The notes below the pieces were generated by a model. The model was given only the letters and a program-made list of their open reading frames with translations. It searched no databases and was not told the origin of the DNA. A stretch of 64,000 nucleotides of DNA from NCBI RefSeq assembly GCF_004004565.1, contig NZ_SACM01000001.1, positions 806,001 to 870,000 of the forward strand. The letters are read 5' to 3'. A program made the translations under genes and the position numbers. Below are positions 41,147 through 51,286 of this stretch, one piece after another. This stretch comes from Inhella crocodyli. GTDB lineage: Bacteria > Pseudomonadota > Gammaproteobacteria > Burkholderiales > Burkholderiaceae_C. Every line of letters starts with the position of its first letter. Position 1 is the stretch's first letter.

Positions 41147-43710
41147 GCCGAACTCCAATCGTCTTTCCGGCACACCCCACGTGCCGCGCAGTGCTCGCAG
41201 GCCACGCCCTCGCCCAGCGCTCGCAGGGGCTCGCCAGCGTGCAGCTGACGCAGGTCCTCGGCCAAGCCATCGACAAGCTCACGTGCGGCCTGCGGGGTGT
41301 CGGGGCAGGCCAGGGCTTGCAAGCTGCGCGTCTTCGAGTCCACGGCCAAGTAGGCGGCGTCTTGCACCGGGTCCCCCAAGTGAGCCAAGAGGGCGGCATA
41401 GAACGGCAGCTGGGGGTCGGTCTCGACGCGCGCCTTCAAGCTGCTGGCTGACCCCGTTTTGAAGTCCAGCAGTTGAGTGCTTCCATCAGCCAGCACGTCG
41501 ACCCGGTCGGCCCGTCCGATCCAAATCACCGAAGAAAGCAGCGGGTCTTCGGCCCACACGGGCCCTTCAAGCTGTCGCTCGACGGCCTCTACCCGGCGTC
41601 CCGCTTTCGCCTCGGCCGGCCACCACGACAGGTAGGCCGGTCCCCATCGCTGCAACAGCGCCAGGAAGGGCCACACCTCTTGTGCTGGCACTCCTTCGCG
41701 CTCCAGCACTTGGCGACAGGCCGCGTCCCAGTGCACCACCGGGTCGCCCAACTCGTGCGCGACCTGCAGCACGGCGTGCAGCCAACGCCCCCAGTCTCGT
41801 GGATCGGGGTCACGATCGATCTCATCCGCCTCGCCCAGCCCCAAGCGAACGCGGGCAAAGAATTGGTAGGGGCAATCGCGAAGGGCTGCCACTTGGCTGG
41901 CCGACCAGCGCTTGGGCAACCAGCCAGGCAGCGCCACCTGCGCGCGCGACGCCGACGCGGCGGTGGTTGCGACAGGCCGCCGCGCCTCTTCCGCATCGAC
42001 CCAGGGGCTGGCGAACGCGGCGCGCATGCGCTGAAGTGGCGGCGCCCAGTCCAATGGCACGCCATCGCCGTGTCGCGCGTGCACGCAAACCACTTGGGGG
42101 AGTCGCGCCAGCTGCTGCAAGGCCGCCCACTGCTGCGCCTGAGCCGCTGGCAGGTTGGGCAAGTCCAACTCGGCGGCCGTGCTCTGCCGAAGCAGGGCAG
42201 GTGCAACCCGACCCAGCGACCAACGCCCCACATCCACACCGGCCAAGACGGTCGCGGCGAATGGGCGCAGTGCTGCCCGGTTCAAGGGGGTGATGACAAC
42301 GTGGGGCGCCCCAAGGTCTTCGCTGGTCGGCGTGGCATCCTGAAGGGACTCGTCCACCCAGTCCAACCATTCAGCAGCGTCCAACACCTGGTCCATCAGG
42401 CCCTCGGCCGCGCTGCCCGGCCAAGGGGAGCGACTGAGCCAGAGGGTTTCCTTGCAGGCCCGCCAAGTCGCTTGATCATGGGCCGTCCAGCGGGACTCCT
42501 CGAGTGCGAGACAAGCCGCCAGCATCTGCCGCAGGCCCAGCAGCCACTGCTGCAAGGGCCGCCGCGCTCCACCGGCTCGCAGGGGCTGGGTCACCTCCAA
42601 CAAGCGGCGCCATGCTTGTGCTGGCGCCCTGGCGGGGACCGATTCGCCCCAGCGCTTGACCCGCTGCCGTCGCGCCCAGGCTTCCAGAGGGGAAACGCCC
42701 TCCAGCCCGACCGGTGCCAACGGGCTCTTGGCCCAGGCCAGCAAATCGTCCATGTTGCCCAGCAAAGCTGCGCGAACGGCATGCCGCAGTGCCGCCGCGG
42801 GCCCGGTGGTGGCCAAGCTGCCCCCCGTTTCGTCCTGCACCTGCACGCCATGGGGCAACAGCAGCGCCTTGACCTGGCGCATCAGCGCGCGGTCGGTGGC
42901 CGGCATCAGCACCGGCCGCACGTCCTGCGCCAGAAGGCGAAGCACCTGCCCGGCCGCAGCCGCTGGCAGGCTGCCCGCCTCGTCCACCTCATGCACACGC
43001 CATGGGCTCGCCACCTGCAAGCCCCCAGGCCCGGCCACCTCGAGCCGCAACGCCGGCACCAGCGCTTCGCTCAGAACCGCTCGCGCCAAATGATCCGGCC
43101 GGCCCGACTCCAACAAGATCCACGCGCTCGCCTGGTGCTCGAACAGAACGTCTGTGGCTGGCGGCCCGATGTGCTGCGCCCATTCCAGGGCGATCCGAAG
43201 CAATTCAGATTCCAACCCGACCGAGACCTCGCGCCGCCAGACCTGCGCGACCCGCAGCCAATACGCCGACCGACCTTGAGGCCCGAGTGATGCAGCGGCC
43301 GACTGCAGGGCTTGGGTCAGTTCCAACAACTGGCTGGCATGCAAACGGTCCGCACGCGGATCCTCGCTGCCCAGGCCGCTGCCTCGCAGTCGCGACAGGG
43401 CCTGCAACAGGTCCAGCGCCCCTTCGCCAATCAACTCGCCAGGGCGTGCCAACCTGGGGGGGCCGAGCCCCGCGGCCAAGCTGCGGGTGGTTTCCAACCG
43501 TGGCAGCCAGGGCCCCAGGGCGGCAAACGCACGGCGTGCGATGGCGAGGTGCTGGGCGAACGGCAACAAGACCACGGCATCGCGCATCGCCACGCTGTGG
43601 CGCAACAACCACGCCTGCACCTGCTGGGCGAATTGCTGCCAGAACCCATCAACCGTTGCCCTGCCCTCCCACGCCACCACGCCGTGCTCGACGCGCTCTC
43701 CTTGCCCCAT
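41143..43710 (-). CDS. AddB-like PD-(D/E)xK nuclease subunit
   Basis: An 855-aa partner of the AddA-like helicase. The N-terminal half is an inactive helicase-like region with no GxxGxGK P-loop that I can find. The C-terminal third is a RecB-type nuclease with [19 protein letters not shown] and [10 protein letters not shown]. Four cysteines fit an AddB iron-sulfur clamp: the Cys in [14 protein letters not shown] and the C-terminal trio [10 protein letters not shown]. The pair should process DNA ends for RecA loading. It is divergent from trxA with 116 bp between starts. Confidence 0.88.
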   Translation of the reverse strand: MGQGERVEHGVVAWEGRATVDGFWQQFAQQVQAWLLRHSVAMRDAVVLLPFAQHLAIARRAFAALGPWLPRLETTRSLAAGLGPPRLARPGELIGEGALDLLQALSRLRGSGLGSEDPRADRLHASQLLELTQALQSAAASLGPQGRSAYWLRVAQVWRREVSVGLESELLRIALEWAQHIGPPATDVLFEHQASAWILLESGRPDHLARAVLSEALVPALRLEVAGPGGLQVASPWRVHEVDEAGSLPAAAAGQVLRLLAQDVRPVLMPATDRALMRQVKALLLPHGVQVQDETGGSLATTGPAAALRHAVRAALLGNMDDLLAWAKSPLAPVGLEGVSPLEAWARRQRVKRWGESVPARAPAQAWRRLLEVTQPLRAGGARRPLQQWLLGLRQMLAACLALEESRWTAHDQATWRACKETLWLSRSPWPGSAAEGLMDQVLDAAEWLDWVDESLQDATPTSEDLGAPHVVITPLNRAALRPFAATVLAGVDVGRWSLGRVAPALLRQSTAAELDLPNLPAAQAQQWAALQQLARLPQVVCVHARHGDGVPLDWAPPLQRMRAAFASPWVDAEEARRPVATTAASASRAQVALPGWLPKRWSASQVAALRDCPYQFFARVRLGLGEADEIDRDPDPRDWGRWLHAVLQVAHELGDPVVHWDAACRQVLEREGVPAQEVWPFLALLQRWGPAYLSWWPAEAKAGRRVEAVERQLEGPVWAEDPLLSSVIWIGRADRVDVLADGSTQLLDFKTGSASSLKARVETDPQLPFYAALLAHLGDPVQDAAYLAVDSKTRSLQALACPDTPQAARELVDGLAEDLRQLHAGEPLRALGEGVACEHCAARGVCRKDDWSSA

Positions 43711-43826
43711 GTGTGCGATCCACCCCTTGTGTAAGAATCATTCTGCCCTCACGTGTGGGGCCCAACCTGTCAGCCAAGGTGGCGTCGATGACCCCGCTTG
43801 GCCCCACCCCCCGCAAGGAATGCCTC

Positions 43827-44156
43827 ATGAGCAGCGAGTTGATCAAGCATGTGTCGGACGCCAGTTTTGACGCCGACGTCTTGAAGTCCAGCACCCCGGT
43901 GCTGGTGGATTACTGGGCCGAGTGGTGCGGCCCGTGCAAGATGATCGCCCCGATCCTGGACGAAGTGGCCAGCGCCACCCAGGGCAAACTGCAAATCGCC
44001 AAGATGAACGTGGACGAGAACCGCGAGGTGCCCGCCAAGTTCGGCATCCGCGGCATCCCGACCTTGATGCTGTTCAAGGACGGACAACTCGCGGCGACCA
44101 AGGTCGGCGCCTTGTCCAAGGCGCAGTTGCAACAGTTCCTCGACGCCAACCTGTAA
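43827..44156 (+). CDS. trxA: thioredoxin
   Basis: The general cytosolic dithiol reductant. The 109-aa protein has the active site WCGPC (Cys34, Cys37) and cis-proline loop RGIPTLMLF. An AAGGAA site 6 nt before ATG 43827 fixes the start. It precedes rho with 147 bp between, the trxA-rho order common in proteobacteria. A perfect hairpin lies in the gap. Confidence 0.98.
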   Translation: MSSELIKHVSDASFDADVLKSSTPVLVDYWAEWCGPCKMIAPILDEVASATQGKLQIAKMNVDENREVPAKFGIRGIPTLMLFKDGQLAATKVGALSKAQLQQFLDANL

Positions 44157-44167
44157 ACTGCGCGTCC

Positions 44168-44194
44168 GCTGGGTTCCGGTTCTCGGAACCCAGC
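44168..44194 (+). other. perfect 11-bp hairpin in the trxA-rho interval
   Basis: GCTGGGTTCCG (44168-44178) pairs exactly with CGGAACCCAGC (44184-44194) over a 5-nt loop, 11 bp after the trxA stop. No T-run follows, so it is not a canonical terminator. It may protect the trxA 3' end or sit in the rho leader. The rest of the 147-bp gap is C-rich, which suits Rho binding and autoregulation. Confidence 0.6.
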
Positions 44195-44303
44195 ATCCCG
44201 GCCCGCCATGCCTCGGCGATTCCCGGCCCTCTTCCCCACCCAGCCTTCAGTCCAGTGCCACGCACCCAACCGGGTGCCCTTCGCTGGAGCCAGCTGACAC
44301 CCC

Positions 44304-45569
44304 ATGCACCTTTCCGAACTCAAAGCCCTGCACGTTTCCGCCCTCATCCAGATGGGCGAGGAGCTGGAGATCGAGAACGTCAGCCGCCTGCGCAAGCAAG
44401 AGCTGATGTTTGCCATCATGAAGAAGCGCGCCAAAGCCGGCGAGCAGGTCTTCGGCGATGGCGTGCTGGAGGTGCTGCCCGATGGCTTCGGCTTCTTGCG
44501 CTCGCCCGACACCAGCTACATGGCGAGCACGGACGACATCTACCTGAGCCCCAGCCAAGTGCGGCGCTTCAACCTGCACACCGGCGACATGGTCGAAGGC
44601 GAAGTGCGCGTGCCCAAGGACGGCGAGCGCTACTTCGCGCTGGTCAAGGTGGACCGCGTGAACGGGCTCTCCCCCGAGGAGAGCAAGGCCAAGATCATGT
44701 TCGAGAACTTGACCCCGCTGTTCCCCACGGAACAGTTCAAGCTCGAGCGCGAGAACTTCAAGGGCGACGGCAACATCATCGGCCGGATCGTCGACCTGAT
44801 CGCTCCCATCGGCAAAGGCCAGCGCGCCCTGCTCGTCGCGCAGCCCAAGACGGGCAAGACGATGATGATGCAGCAGTTGGCACACGCCATCACGGCCAAC
44901 CACCCTGACGCCCACCTCATCGTGCTGCTGGTGGACGAGCGCCCCGAGGAAGTGACCGAGATGCTGCGCACCGTGCGCGGCGAGGTGATCAGCTCCACCT
45001 TCGACGAACCTGCCGCCCGCCATGTCCAGGTCGCCGAGATGGTGATCGAGCGCGCCAAACGCTTGGTGGAACTCAAGAAGGACGTGGTCATCCTGCTGGA
45101 CTCGATCACGCGCCTGGCCCGGGCCTACAACAACGTGCTGCCCAGTTCGGGCAAGGTGCTGACCGGCGGTGTCGACGCCAACGCACTTCAGCGTCCCAAA
45201 CGCTTCTTCGGCGCGGCGCGCAACGTGGAGGAAGGCGGTTCGCTGACCATCATCGGCACCGCGCTGATCGACACCGGCTCCAAGATGGACGAGGTGATCT
45301 ACGAGGAATTCAAGGGCACCGGCAACTGCGAAATCCACCTGGATCGCCGCATGGCCGAAAAGCGCGTCTACCCCTCGATCTTGATCAACCGCAGCGGCAC
45401 GCGCCGTGAAGAGCTCCTGTTGAAGCCGGAGATCCTCCAGAAGAGCTGGATCTTGCGCAAGCTGCTCTATCCGATGGATGAGATTGAGGCGATGGAGTTC
45501 CTCATCGAAAAGATGAAGGCCACGAAGAACAACCACGACTTCTTCGACCTGATGCGAAAAGGCGGCTAA
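44304..45569 (+). CDS. rho: transcription termination factor Rho
   Basis: A hexameric RNA helicase ending Rho-dependent transcripts. The 421-aa protein has the N-terminal SAP-like fold ([25 protein letters not shown]), the RNA-binding cold-shock domain ([13 protein letters not shown]) and the RecA-type ATPase with P-loop QPKTGKT at residues 180-186. [11 protein letters not shown] and the Q/R-loops follow. It is standard length for the family. A terminator hairpin follows immediately. Confidence 0.98.
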   Translation: MHLSELKALHVSALIQMGEELEIENVSRLRKQELMFAIMKKRAKAGEQVFGDGVLEVLPDGFGFLRSPDTSYMASTDDIYLSPSQVRRFNLHTGDMVEGEVRVPKDGERYFALVKVDRVNGLSPEESKAKIMFENLTPLFPTEQFKLERENFKGDGNIIGRIVDLIAPIGKGQRALLVAQPKTGKTMMMQQLAHAITANHPDAHLIVLLVDERPEEVTEMLRTVRGEVISSTFDEPAARHVQVAEMVIERAKRLVELKKDVVILLDSITRLARAYNNVLPSSGKVLTGGVDANALQRPKRFFGAARNVEEGGSLTIIGTALIDTGSKMDEVIYEEFKGTGNCEIHLDRRMAEKRVYPSILINRSGTRREELLLKPEILQKSWILRKLLYPMDEIEAMEFLIEKMKATKNNHDFFDLMRKGG

Positions 45570-45577
45570 CACCTGCG

Positions 45578-45602
45578 GCCTGCGTTATACTCGCAGGCTT
45601 TT
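45578..45602 (+). terminator. rho terminator whose loop carries a TATACT
   Basis: GCCTGCG (45578-45584) pairs with CGCAGGC (45592-45598), followed by TTTT. The 7-nt loop is TTATACT. The stem lies 8 bp after the rho stop. Confidence 0.7.
45586..45591 (+). promoter_or_regulatory. candidate -10 box upstream of rpmE2, inside the rho terminator loop
   Basis: TATACT in the context GTTATACTCG lies 94 bp before the rpmE2 ATG. The -35 position has no good match. It shares the TATACTC core with the sites before pyrG and carA. Confidence 0.4.
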
Positions 45603-45684
45603 CGCGCATTGCGCACTCAAACCCAAGGCAAGTGCGACGCCCAACCGAGGAAGTCGCGGCTACCGACGTCACGCAGAGGTTCTC

Positions 45685-45939
45685 ATGAAAGACGGCATCC
45701 ACCCGAACTACCGCGAAGTCTGCTTCGTGGACCTGTCCAACGGCTTCAAGTTCGTCACCCGCTCGACGGTGCAGACGAAAGAAACTATCAAGATGGAAGA
45801 TGGTCGCGAGCTGCCGCTCATGAAGCTGGAAACCACCAGCGAAACCCACCCGTTCTACACGGGCACGCAAAAGAGCGTCGACAACCTGGGCGGCCGCGTC
45901 GAGAAGTTCCGCAACAAGTTCGCGCACCTCAAGAAGTAA
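45685..45939 (+). CDS. rpmE2: 50S ribosomal protein L31, type B (zinc-free)
   Basis: An 84-aa ribosomal protein. [20 protein letters not shown] and [27 protein letters not shown] match the L31 family. The CxxC zinc pairs of type A L31 are absent, since only one cysteine is present, so this is the zinc-independent paralogue often expressed under zinc limitation. Here it is placed directly after rho, a common betaproteobacterial site. A strong terminator follows 39 bp after the stop. Confidence 0.96.
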   Translation: MKDGIHPNYREVCFVDLSNGFKFVTRSTVQTKETIKMEDGRELPLMKLETTSETHPFYTGTQKSVDNLGGRVEKFRNKFAHLKK

Positions 45940-45978
45940 TCGCCGGTCCCACCGACCCGGGTTTCTTCCCCCCAAAAG

Positions 45979-46001
45979 AGCAGCCTGCGGGCTGCTTTTT
46001 T
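45979..46001 (+). terminator. intrinsic terminator after rpmE2
   Basis: AGCAGCC (45979-45985) pairs with GGCTGCT (45990-45996), with the T-run continuing to 46001. The T-run ends 20 bp before the start of the next gene on the same strand. Confidence 0.9.
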
Positions 46002-46021
46002 GTTGCCATCATCCACCCTTG

Positions 46022-47719
46022 ATGAACCGCCCCACTCCTGCCCTCGTCAGCGAAGCCGGTGCCCGCCCCCTGTCGCGCTGGGTGCTTTGGGTCTTGTGCC
46101 TGTGCTACCTGTTGCCCGGTCAGTGGCTGCGGGACGCCTGGCGGCACGCCGACCTGACCGCCTATGGCTACATGGCGTCGCTAGCGCGCGGCGACAGTGC
46201 TTGGCTCAAGCCCACCTTGGCCGGCGTTGGACCGGAGGACGGGGCCCTGCTGCCCTACTGGCTCGGAGCGATGGCCATCCGCCTGTTCGCCTTCGCCGAC
46301 CCGGTGCTGGCGTCTCGTTTGCCGTTCGTGCTGGCCTTGGCAGGTGTGTTGGCCTTGGTCTGGTATGCCGCATTCCACCTTGCCCGCACCGAGTCGGCGC
46401 AACCCGCACCGTTCGCGTTTGGCGGGGAGGCGGATACCGTGTCCTATGCGCGGGCCATGGCCGATGCGGCCGTGTTGGCGCTGTTGGCCACTTTGGGCCT
46501 CCTGCAAATGGGGCACGAGGCCACTGGCGATGTCGTGCAGTTGCTGGGGGTCAGCCTCTGGACCTACGCCTTGGCAAGCGCCCCGTACCGTGGACGGCGT
46601 GCACAAGCCCTCATGGTCCTGGCACTCGCCGGGCTCGCGCTGTCTGGGGCGCCCATGCTCGCGCAATTGCTTGGCCTGGGCGGTCTTGTCGTGTGTCAGT
46701 TTTCAAGGTTCGAAGGCGCCCGCCGTCTTCGCTGGGGCTTGCTCACCGGCATGCTTCTCGGTGGCGCACTGGCCAGCATGATTGGGGCCTGGGGGTGGCG
46801 ACTGCACAGCATGTCCTGGCCCCAGGTCGACAGTTGGACGCGACAACTGGCTTGGTTCACCTGGCCGACCTTGCCTCTGGCCATCTGGACGCTGTGGCGC
46901 TGGCGTGCGTTCCTGGGCAGCCGGCACGTGGCCGTGCCCTTGACGCAGTGGCTGGTGTGTTTGGGGGCTGCGTTGGCCATGGGCGGCAGCGACCGCGCCT
47001 TGCTCTTGACGCTTCCCGCACTGGCGGTGCTCGCCGCATTTGCCTTGCCCACGCTGCGCCGCAGTTGGAGTGGCATGGTCGATTGGTTCTCGCTCTTCTT
47101 CTTCAGTGTGGGCGCCCTGTTCATCTGGGCCTACTACTTGGCCCTCCAAACCGCATGGCCCCCGCGACTGGCCGCCAACCTCCAGCGCTTGGCGCCGGAC
47201 CTGGCGGTGCGCTTCGAGCCCCTGATGCTGCTCATGGCCCTGCTCGCCACCGGCGCATGGGTGGCCCTCGTGCGCTGGCGCAGCAGCCGACAGCGCGCCG
47301 CGCTTTGGCGCACCCTCGCCCTCCCGGCAGGGGGGGTGGTGTTGGCTTGGGTGCTGGTGATGACGCTGTGGTTGCAGCCTTTGAACTTGGGGCGCTCCAA
47401 CACCACTTTGGTTCAGCGCCTGCAAGCGCACATCCCGGCCACGGCCCAATGCGTGGCGGCGCACGGAACTCCCCGCTCCTTGTGGGCCAGCCTAGAGACG
47501 CAGGGCGCGTGGACCGTCAAGGTGTCACCAGAGGCGGCGCTCGTGTGCGACTGGATGGTTCAGGTCTTGCCAAGGGATGCCGCCCCGCAGACGCCTCCGG
47601 GTTGGTCGGTGGCCGGCGCCGTGGAGCGCCCGACCGAACGCGATGCCAGGTACTGGGTGCTGGCCAAGCGGCCGGTGTCAGCGCTCGCGGCCGAAAAGCG
47701 CCAAGGGCGCGGGGGCTGA
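46022..47719 (+). CDS. GT39/ArnT-like multi-spanning membrane glycosyltransferase
   Basis: A 565-aa protein with about 11-12 hydrophobic helices and a small C-terminal soluble domain (about 455-565). The first loop (WRHADLTAYGYMASLARGDSAWLKP) has the position and acidic residue expected of GT-C enzymes such as ArnT, which use polyprenyl-phosphate sugars on the outer side of the inner membrane. The sugar and acceptor are unknown. ATG 46022 is preferred over TTG 46019; no ribosome site is visible. Its last 42 bp overlap the 3' end of phoR on the opposite strand. Confidence 0.82.
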   Translation: MNRPTPALVSEAGARPLSRWVLWVLCLCYLLPGQWLRDAWRHADLTAYGYMASLARGDSAWLKPTLAGVGPEDGALLPYWLGAMAIRLFAFADPVLASRLPFVLALAGVLALVWYAAFHLARTESAQPAPFAFGGEADTVSYARAMADAAVLALLATLGLLQMGHEATGDVVQLLGVSLWTYALASAPYRGRRAQALMVLALAGLALSGAPMLAQLLGLGGLVVCQFSRFEGARRLRWGLLTGMLLGGALASMIGAWGWRLHSMSWPQVDSWTRQLAWFTWPTLPLAIWTLWRWRAFLGSRHVAVPLTQWLVCLGAALAMGGSDRALLLTLPALAVLAAFALPTLRRSWSGMVDWFSLFFFSVGALFIWAYYLALQTAWPPRLAANLQRLAPDLAVRFEPLMLLMALLATGAWVALVRWRSSRQRAALWRTLALPAGGVVLAWVLVMTLWLQPLNLGRSNTTLVQRLQAHIPATAQCVAAHGTPRSLWASLETQGAWTVKVSPEAALVCDWMVQVLPRDAAPQTPPGWSVAGAVERPTERDARYWVLAKRPVSALAAEKRQGRGG

Positions 47720-49060
47720 TTCCTCCCCCAGCATGAGCTGTGCGGGTTCAGCGCCACCCCGAACCCGCAGCGCCGGCCAGACCAAGCTGAAGACCGACCC
47801 GACACCGACTTCGCTCTCGACCCGCAGCTCGCCACCGTGGCGTTGGCACACGTGCTTGACGATCGACAAGCCCAAGCCAGTTCCCCCCGTGGCCCTGGAA
47901 CGGCTGCCATCCACGCGGTAGAAGCGCTCGGTCAAACGCGGCAAGTGCTCGGCCGCGATGCCGCTGCCGGTGTCGGTCACGTGCAGGGCGACGCCCCCAT
48001 CGGGCAGTTGCTCCACGCCAAGGGCGATCTGCCCCCGCTCGGCCGTGTACCGAACGGCATTGCTGAGCAAGTTCGTGAGGGCGCTGTGCATCTCCGACTC
48101 GATGCCCGCCAATTCCAAGCCCGTGGGGCCAGGCCAATGGAGTTGGTGCCGACCGGCGGAGAGACCGACCACCTCGCTGATCACCAAGCCGATCAACTCG
48201 TCCAACGAAAACCAGGTGTCTGGGCTCGGCCTCGGACTGCCTTCCAAGCGCGCCAGGGTCAGCAGGTCGTCGACCAGGGCTTGCATCCGCATGGACTGCT
48301 GCCGCATCAGCTCCAGCACCCGATCCCGCTCCGCCCCGTCCAAGCGCAAGGTCGTCAGGCTTTCCACGAAGCCACTGAGCGCCGCCAACGGGGTTCGGAT
48401 TTCGTGCGACACATTGGCCACGAAGTCGCGGCGCATGGCATCGTTCCGCTCGCGCTCGCTCACATCTTGGCTGAGCAGCAGCATGGCCCCCTCGCCATAA
48501 GTGCGCAGCATCACAGCGATGCTACGGCCGTCGTGCAGGGCCAGCGTCACGGCCTGCTGGGTGTTGCGCGACTGCAAGTGCTGCACAAAGGCCGGATGCC
48601 GAATCAGGTTCGTGATGCGCTGCTGCAAGTCGCGCTGCGGGTGAAGTTGGAAGTGCAGCCCTGCCTGGGCGTTGAGCCACGCGATCTGCTCATTGGCATC
48701 CAACAACAACACGCCGTTGGGCGAGGCCTCGATGGCCTGAAGGAATTCCGCCAACCGCGACTGCTCGCGTTTGAGCTCCCGACGGTTAGTTTCGACCAAA
48801 CGCTCAATGCGGTAAGTCAGATCGCCCCAAGCCCCTTCTTCGGCCGGTGGTGCCAGGGACCGGGGCGATCGCAGCCAAGCGAGCAAGCGCTGGGTTCGCC
48901 AAGCGTCCAGGGCACCCAGCCCCAAGGCCACGAGCAGCGCCGTGGCGATGGCCACGAGCACGCCGTGGTCGTTGACCCATGGCAGGCTGATGGCCACCGC
49001 AACGGCACCCACGACAACCCCCAAAACCGCCAGGGCACGGAACCAGCGCGATCGCGTCAC
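47678..49060 (-). CDS. phoR: phosphate-regulon sensor kinase PhoR
   Basis: A 460-aa membrane histidine kinase. Two N-terminal helices (about 9-27 and 34-50) are followed by a PAS domain (about 103-190). The HisKA domain has phospho-acceptor His219 in VANVSHEIRTPL, and the HATPase domain has NLLSNAVRYT, VTDTGSGIAAEHLPRLTERFYRVD and GGTGLGLSIVKH. This order and the FYRVD/SRSRATGGTGLGL block are typical of PhoR. Its normal partner gene phoB and the pst genes are not adjacent: glmM lies 16 bp upstream. Assignment to PhoR is therefore from sequence, not context. Confidence 0.85.
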   Translation of the reverse strand: MTRSRWFRALAVLGVVVGAVAVAISLPWVNDHGVLVAIATALLVALGLGALDAWRTQRLLAWLRSPRSLAPPAEEGAWGDLTYRIERLVETNRRELKREQSRLAEFLQAIEASPNGVLLLDANEQIAWLNAQAGLHFQLHPQRDLQQRITNLIRHPAFVQHLQSRNTQQAVTLALHDGRSIAVMLRTYGEGAMLLLSQDVSERERNDAMRRDFVANVSHEIRTPLAALSGFVESLTTLRLDGAERDRVLELMRQQSMRMQALVDDLLTLARLEGSPRPSPDTWFSLDELIGLVISEVVGLSAGRHQLHWPGPTGLELAGIESEMHSALTNLLSNAVRYTAERGQIALGVEQLPDGGVALHVTDTGSGIAAEHLPRLTERFYRVDGSRSRATGGTGLGLSIVKHVCQRHGGELRVESEVGVGSVFSLVWPALRVRGGAEPAQLMLGEESAPAPLALFGRER

Positions 49061-49076
49061 CCCGCCCTCCCCGCGA

Positions 49077-50414
49077 TCAACGCAGCGTGGCGGCCAGGCG
49101 CTCGGCGCAGGCGCGTGCGCGCCCAGCGTCTTGGGCCTCCACCATCACCCGCACCAAGGGCTCTGTGCCCGAGGCACGGATCAGCACCCGACCGGTTCGC
49201 CCCAATTCGGCTTCAACCGCTGCCTGCTCCGCTTGCAAGGCGGTGTTGCCTTTCCAGTCTTGCCCCGCCTGCAAACGAACATTGATCAGCGTTTGCGGGA
49301 AAAGTTGAACGTCGGCCAGCAACTCCGCCAGGCTGCGCCCGCTGCGGACCACGGCCTGCAACACGAGCAAGGCGCTCACCATGCCGTCGCCCGTGGTGTG
49401 CTTGTCCAGGGCGAGCAAGTGACCCGAGCCCTCTCCCCCCAACTGCCACCCGCGAGCCACCAACTCTTCGAGCACGTAGCGATCGCCCACCTTGGCCCGC
49501 ACGAAACCCACGCCCGCGCGCTGCAGCGCCAACTCCACCGCCATGTTGGTCATCAGCGTGCCCACTGCGCCGGGCACAGGCGCCCCGGATTGCAAGCGGT
49601 CTTGAACCAAGAGGTAAAGCAGTTCGTCCCCGTTAAACAGGCGCCCCTCGGCATCGACCATTTGCAGGCGGTCGGCGTCGCCGTCGAGAGCGACCCCATA
49701 GTGAGCCCCGTGCTCGCGCACGGCGGCCTGGAGTGCGGCGGGCTCCGTGGCGCCGAAACCCGCATTGATGTTGAAACCGTCCGGGCTGCAGCCGATGGGC
49801 ACCACTTCGGCGCCGAGTTCGTGGAGCACATCGGGCGCCACGTGGTAAGCCGCACCATGGGCGGCGTCCACCACCACCTTCAAGCCCTTGAGGCTCAGAT
49901 CGGCGCCAAAGCAGGCCTTGCAAAACTCGATGTAGCGACCGCGCGCGTCGGCCAGTTTGCGCGCCTTGCCCAACTCGCGACTGCCCGCCCACTGGGGCGG
50001 CGTCTCCAGCGCAGCCTCCACCTCCAACTCCCAGGCATCGGGCAGCTTTTCGCCCTTGGCCGAAAAGAACTTGATGCCGTTGTCCTCGAAGGGATTGTGC
50101 GAAGCACTGATGACCACCCCCAGGTCCAGACGAAGGGTGCGGGTCAAGTAAGCAACCCCAGGGGTGGGAAGCGGCCCCGTCAGCAGCACGTTGGCCCCCA
50201 CGGACACGAGCCCGGCCTCCATGGCCGACTCCAGCATGTAGCCCGAAATGCGGGTGTCTTTGCCAATGAGCACCGTGGGCTGACGCCCACCCCCGTGGCG
50301 ACGCAACACTTGCCCAACGGCTTGTCCCAAACGCATCGCGAAATCCGCCGTGATGGGCGGTTGGCCCACGGTGCCGCGGATGCCATCGGTGCCGAAATAC
50401 TGTCGCTTGCTCAT
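49077..50414 (-). CDS. glmM: phosphoglucosamine mutase
   Basis: Converts glucosamine-6-phosphate to glucosamine-1-phosphate for peptidoglycan and LPS precursors. The 445-aa protein starts [14 protein letters not shown]. It has the active-site serine Ser105 in ISASHNP, the metal loop DGDADR and the phosphate-binding [15 protein letters not shown] 50414 is chosen because the upstream open frame does not match the family. It lies 31 bp after folP, the conserved folP-glmM pair. Confidence 0.97.
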   Translation of the reverse strand: MSKRQYFGTDGIRGTVGQPPITADFAMRLGQAVGQVLRRHGGGRQPTVLIGKDTRISGYMLESAMEAGLVSVGANVLLTGPLPTPGVAYLTRTLRLDLGVVISASHNPFEDNGIKFFSAKGEKLPDAWELEVEAALETPPQWAGSRELGKARKLADARGRYIEFCKACFGADLSLKGLKVVVDAAHGAAYHVAPDVLHELGAEVVPIGCSPDGFNINAGFGATEPAALQAAVREHGAHYGVALDGDADRLQMVDAEGRLFNGDELLYLLVQDRLQSGAPVPGAVGTLMTNMAVELALQRAGVGFVRAKVGDRYVLEELVARGWQLGGEGSGHLLALDKHTTGDGMVSALLVLQAVVRSGRSLAELLADVQLFPQTLINVRLQAGQDWKGNTALQAEQAAVEAELGRTGRVLIRASGTEPLVRVMVEAQDAGRARACAERLAATLR

Positions 50415-50445
50415 GGTCTGCGATCCAACTTGATTTGTTCTGTTT

Positions 50446-51270
50446 TCATTGTCCAGCAGCCCGCCACACACGCAGGGCATCAACCGTGGGGGCCACATCG
50501 TGCACACGCAACACATGGGCACCTTGCTGTGCCGCCAGCAAGGCCGCCGTCACGCTGGCCGCCAGCCGTTCGCCTACACCACGACCCGTGATCCACCCCA
50601 AGGTGGACTTGCGCGACCAACCGACCAGCACCGGGTGGCCCAACAAGGCCAACGCGGGCAAGCACTGCGAGAGCCGTAGGTTCTGCGCTGCGGACTTGGC
50701 AAATCCCAGGCCCGGGTCCAAGGCGATTCGGGCGGCAGCCGTCCCGGCACGCTGAAGGGCATTCGCCCGCCCCGCCAAATAGCCCTTCACCTCCTCCACC
50801 ACGTCGGCGTACTGGGTCAACGACTGCATGGAAGCGGGGTCACCGCGCATGTGCATCAAGCACACCCCCGCCTGGGGATGCTGCGCCAAAACCGCTTCGG
50901 CGCCAGGCGCCGTCAGCGCATGGATGTCGTTGATGACGTCCGCTCCCAGATCCAAGGCTTGCTGCATCACTTGCGGTTTGCAGGTGTCGATAGAAATGGG
51001 CACCCCCAGAGACAGCGCCCCAGTCAACACCGGCTCCAAGCGCCGCCACTCCTCGTCGGCGGGCACGCGTGGCGCGCCGGGACGGCTGGACTCGGCGCCC
51101 AGGTCCAGCATGAGCGCCCCCTCCCGCAGCAACTGCTCGCAATGCCGAAGCGCCGCCCGCGGCGAGTCGCACACCCCCCCGTCCGAGAAGGAGTCTGGGG
51201 TGAGGTTCACGATGCCCATCACCACAGGTTGGCGAAGGTCAATGCGAAAGCGGGTGGTGTCCCAATGCAT
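50446..51270 (-). CDS. folP: dihydropteroate synthase
   Basis: Joins para-aminobenzoate to the pterin pyrophosphate in folate synthesis; the target of sulfonamides. The 274-aa barrel has [15 protein letters not shown], the second signature [20 protein letters not shown] and GWSRKST. It is placed between ftsH (64 bp upstream, with a hairpin between) and glmM, as in most proteobacteria. Confidence 0.97.
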   Translation of the reverse strand: MHWDTTRFRIDLRQPVVMGIVNLTPDSFSDGGVCDSPRAALRHCEQLLREGALMLDLGAESSRPGAPRVPADEEWRRLEPVLTGALSLGVPISIDTCKPQVMQQALDLGADVINDIHALTAPGAEAVLAQHPQAGVCLMHMRGDPASMQSLTQYADVVEEVKGYLAGRANALQRAGTAAARIALDPGLGFAKSAAQNLRLSQCLPALALLGHPVLVGWSRKSTLGWITGRGVGERLAASVTAALLAAQQGAHVLRVHDVAPTVDALRVWRAAGQ

Positions 51271-51286
51271 GTTGGTTCTGCAATGA

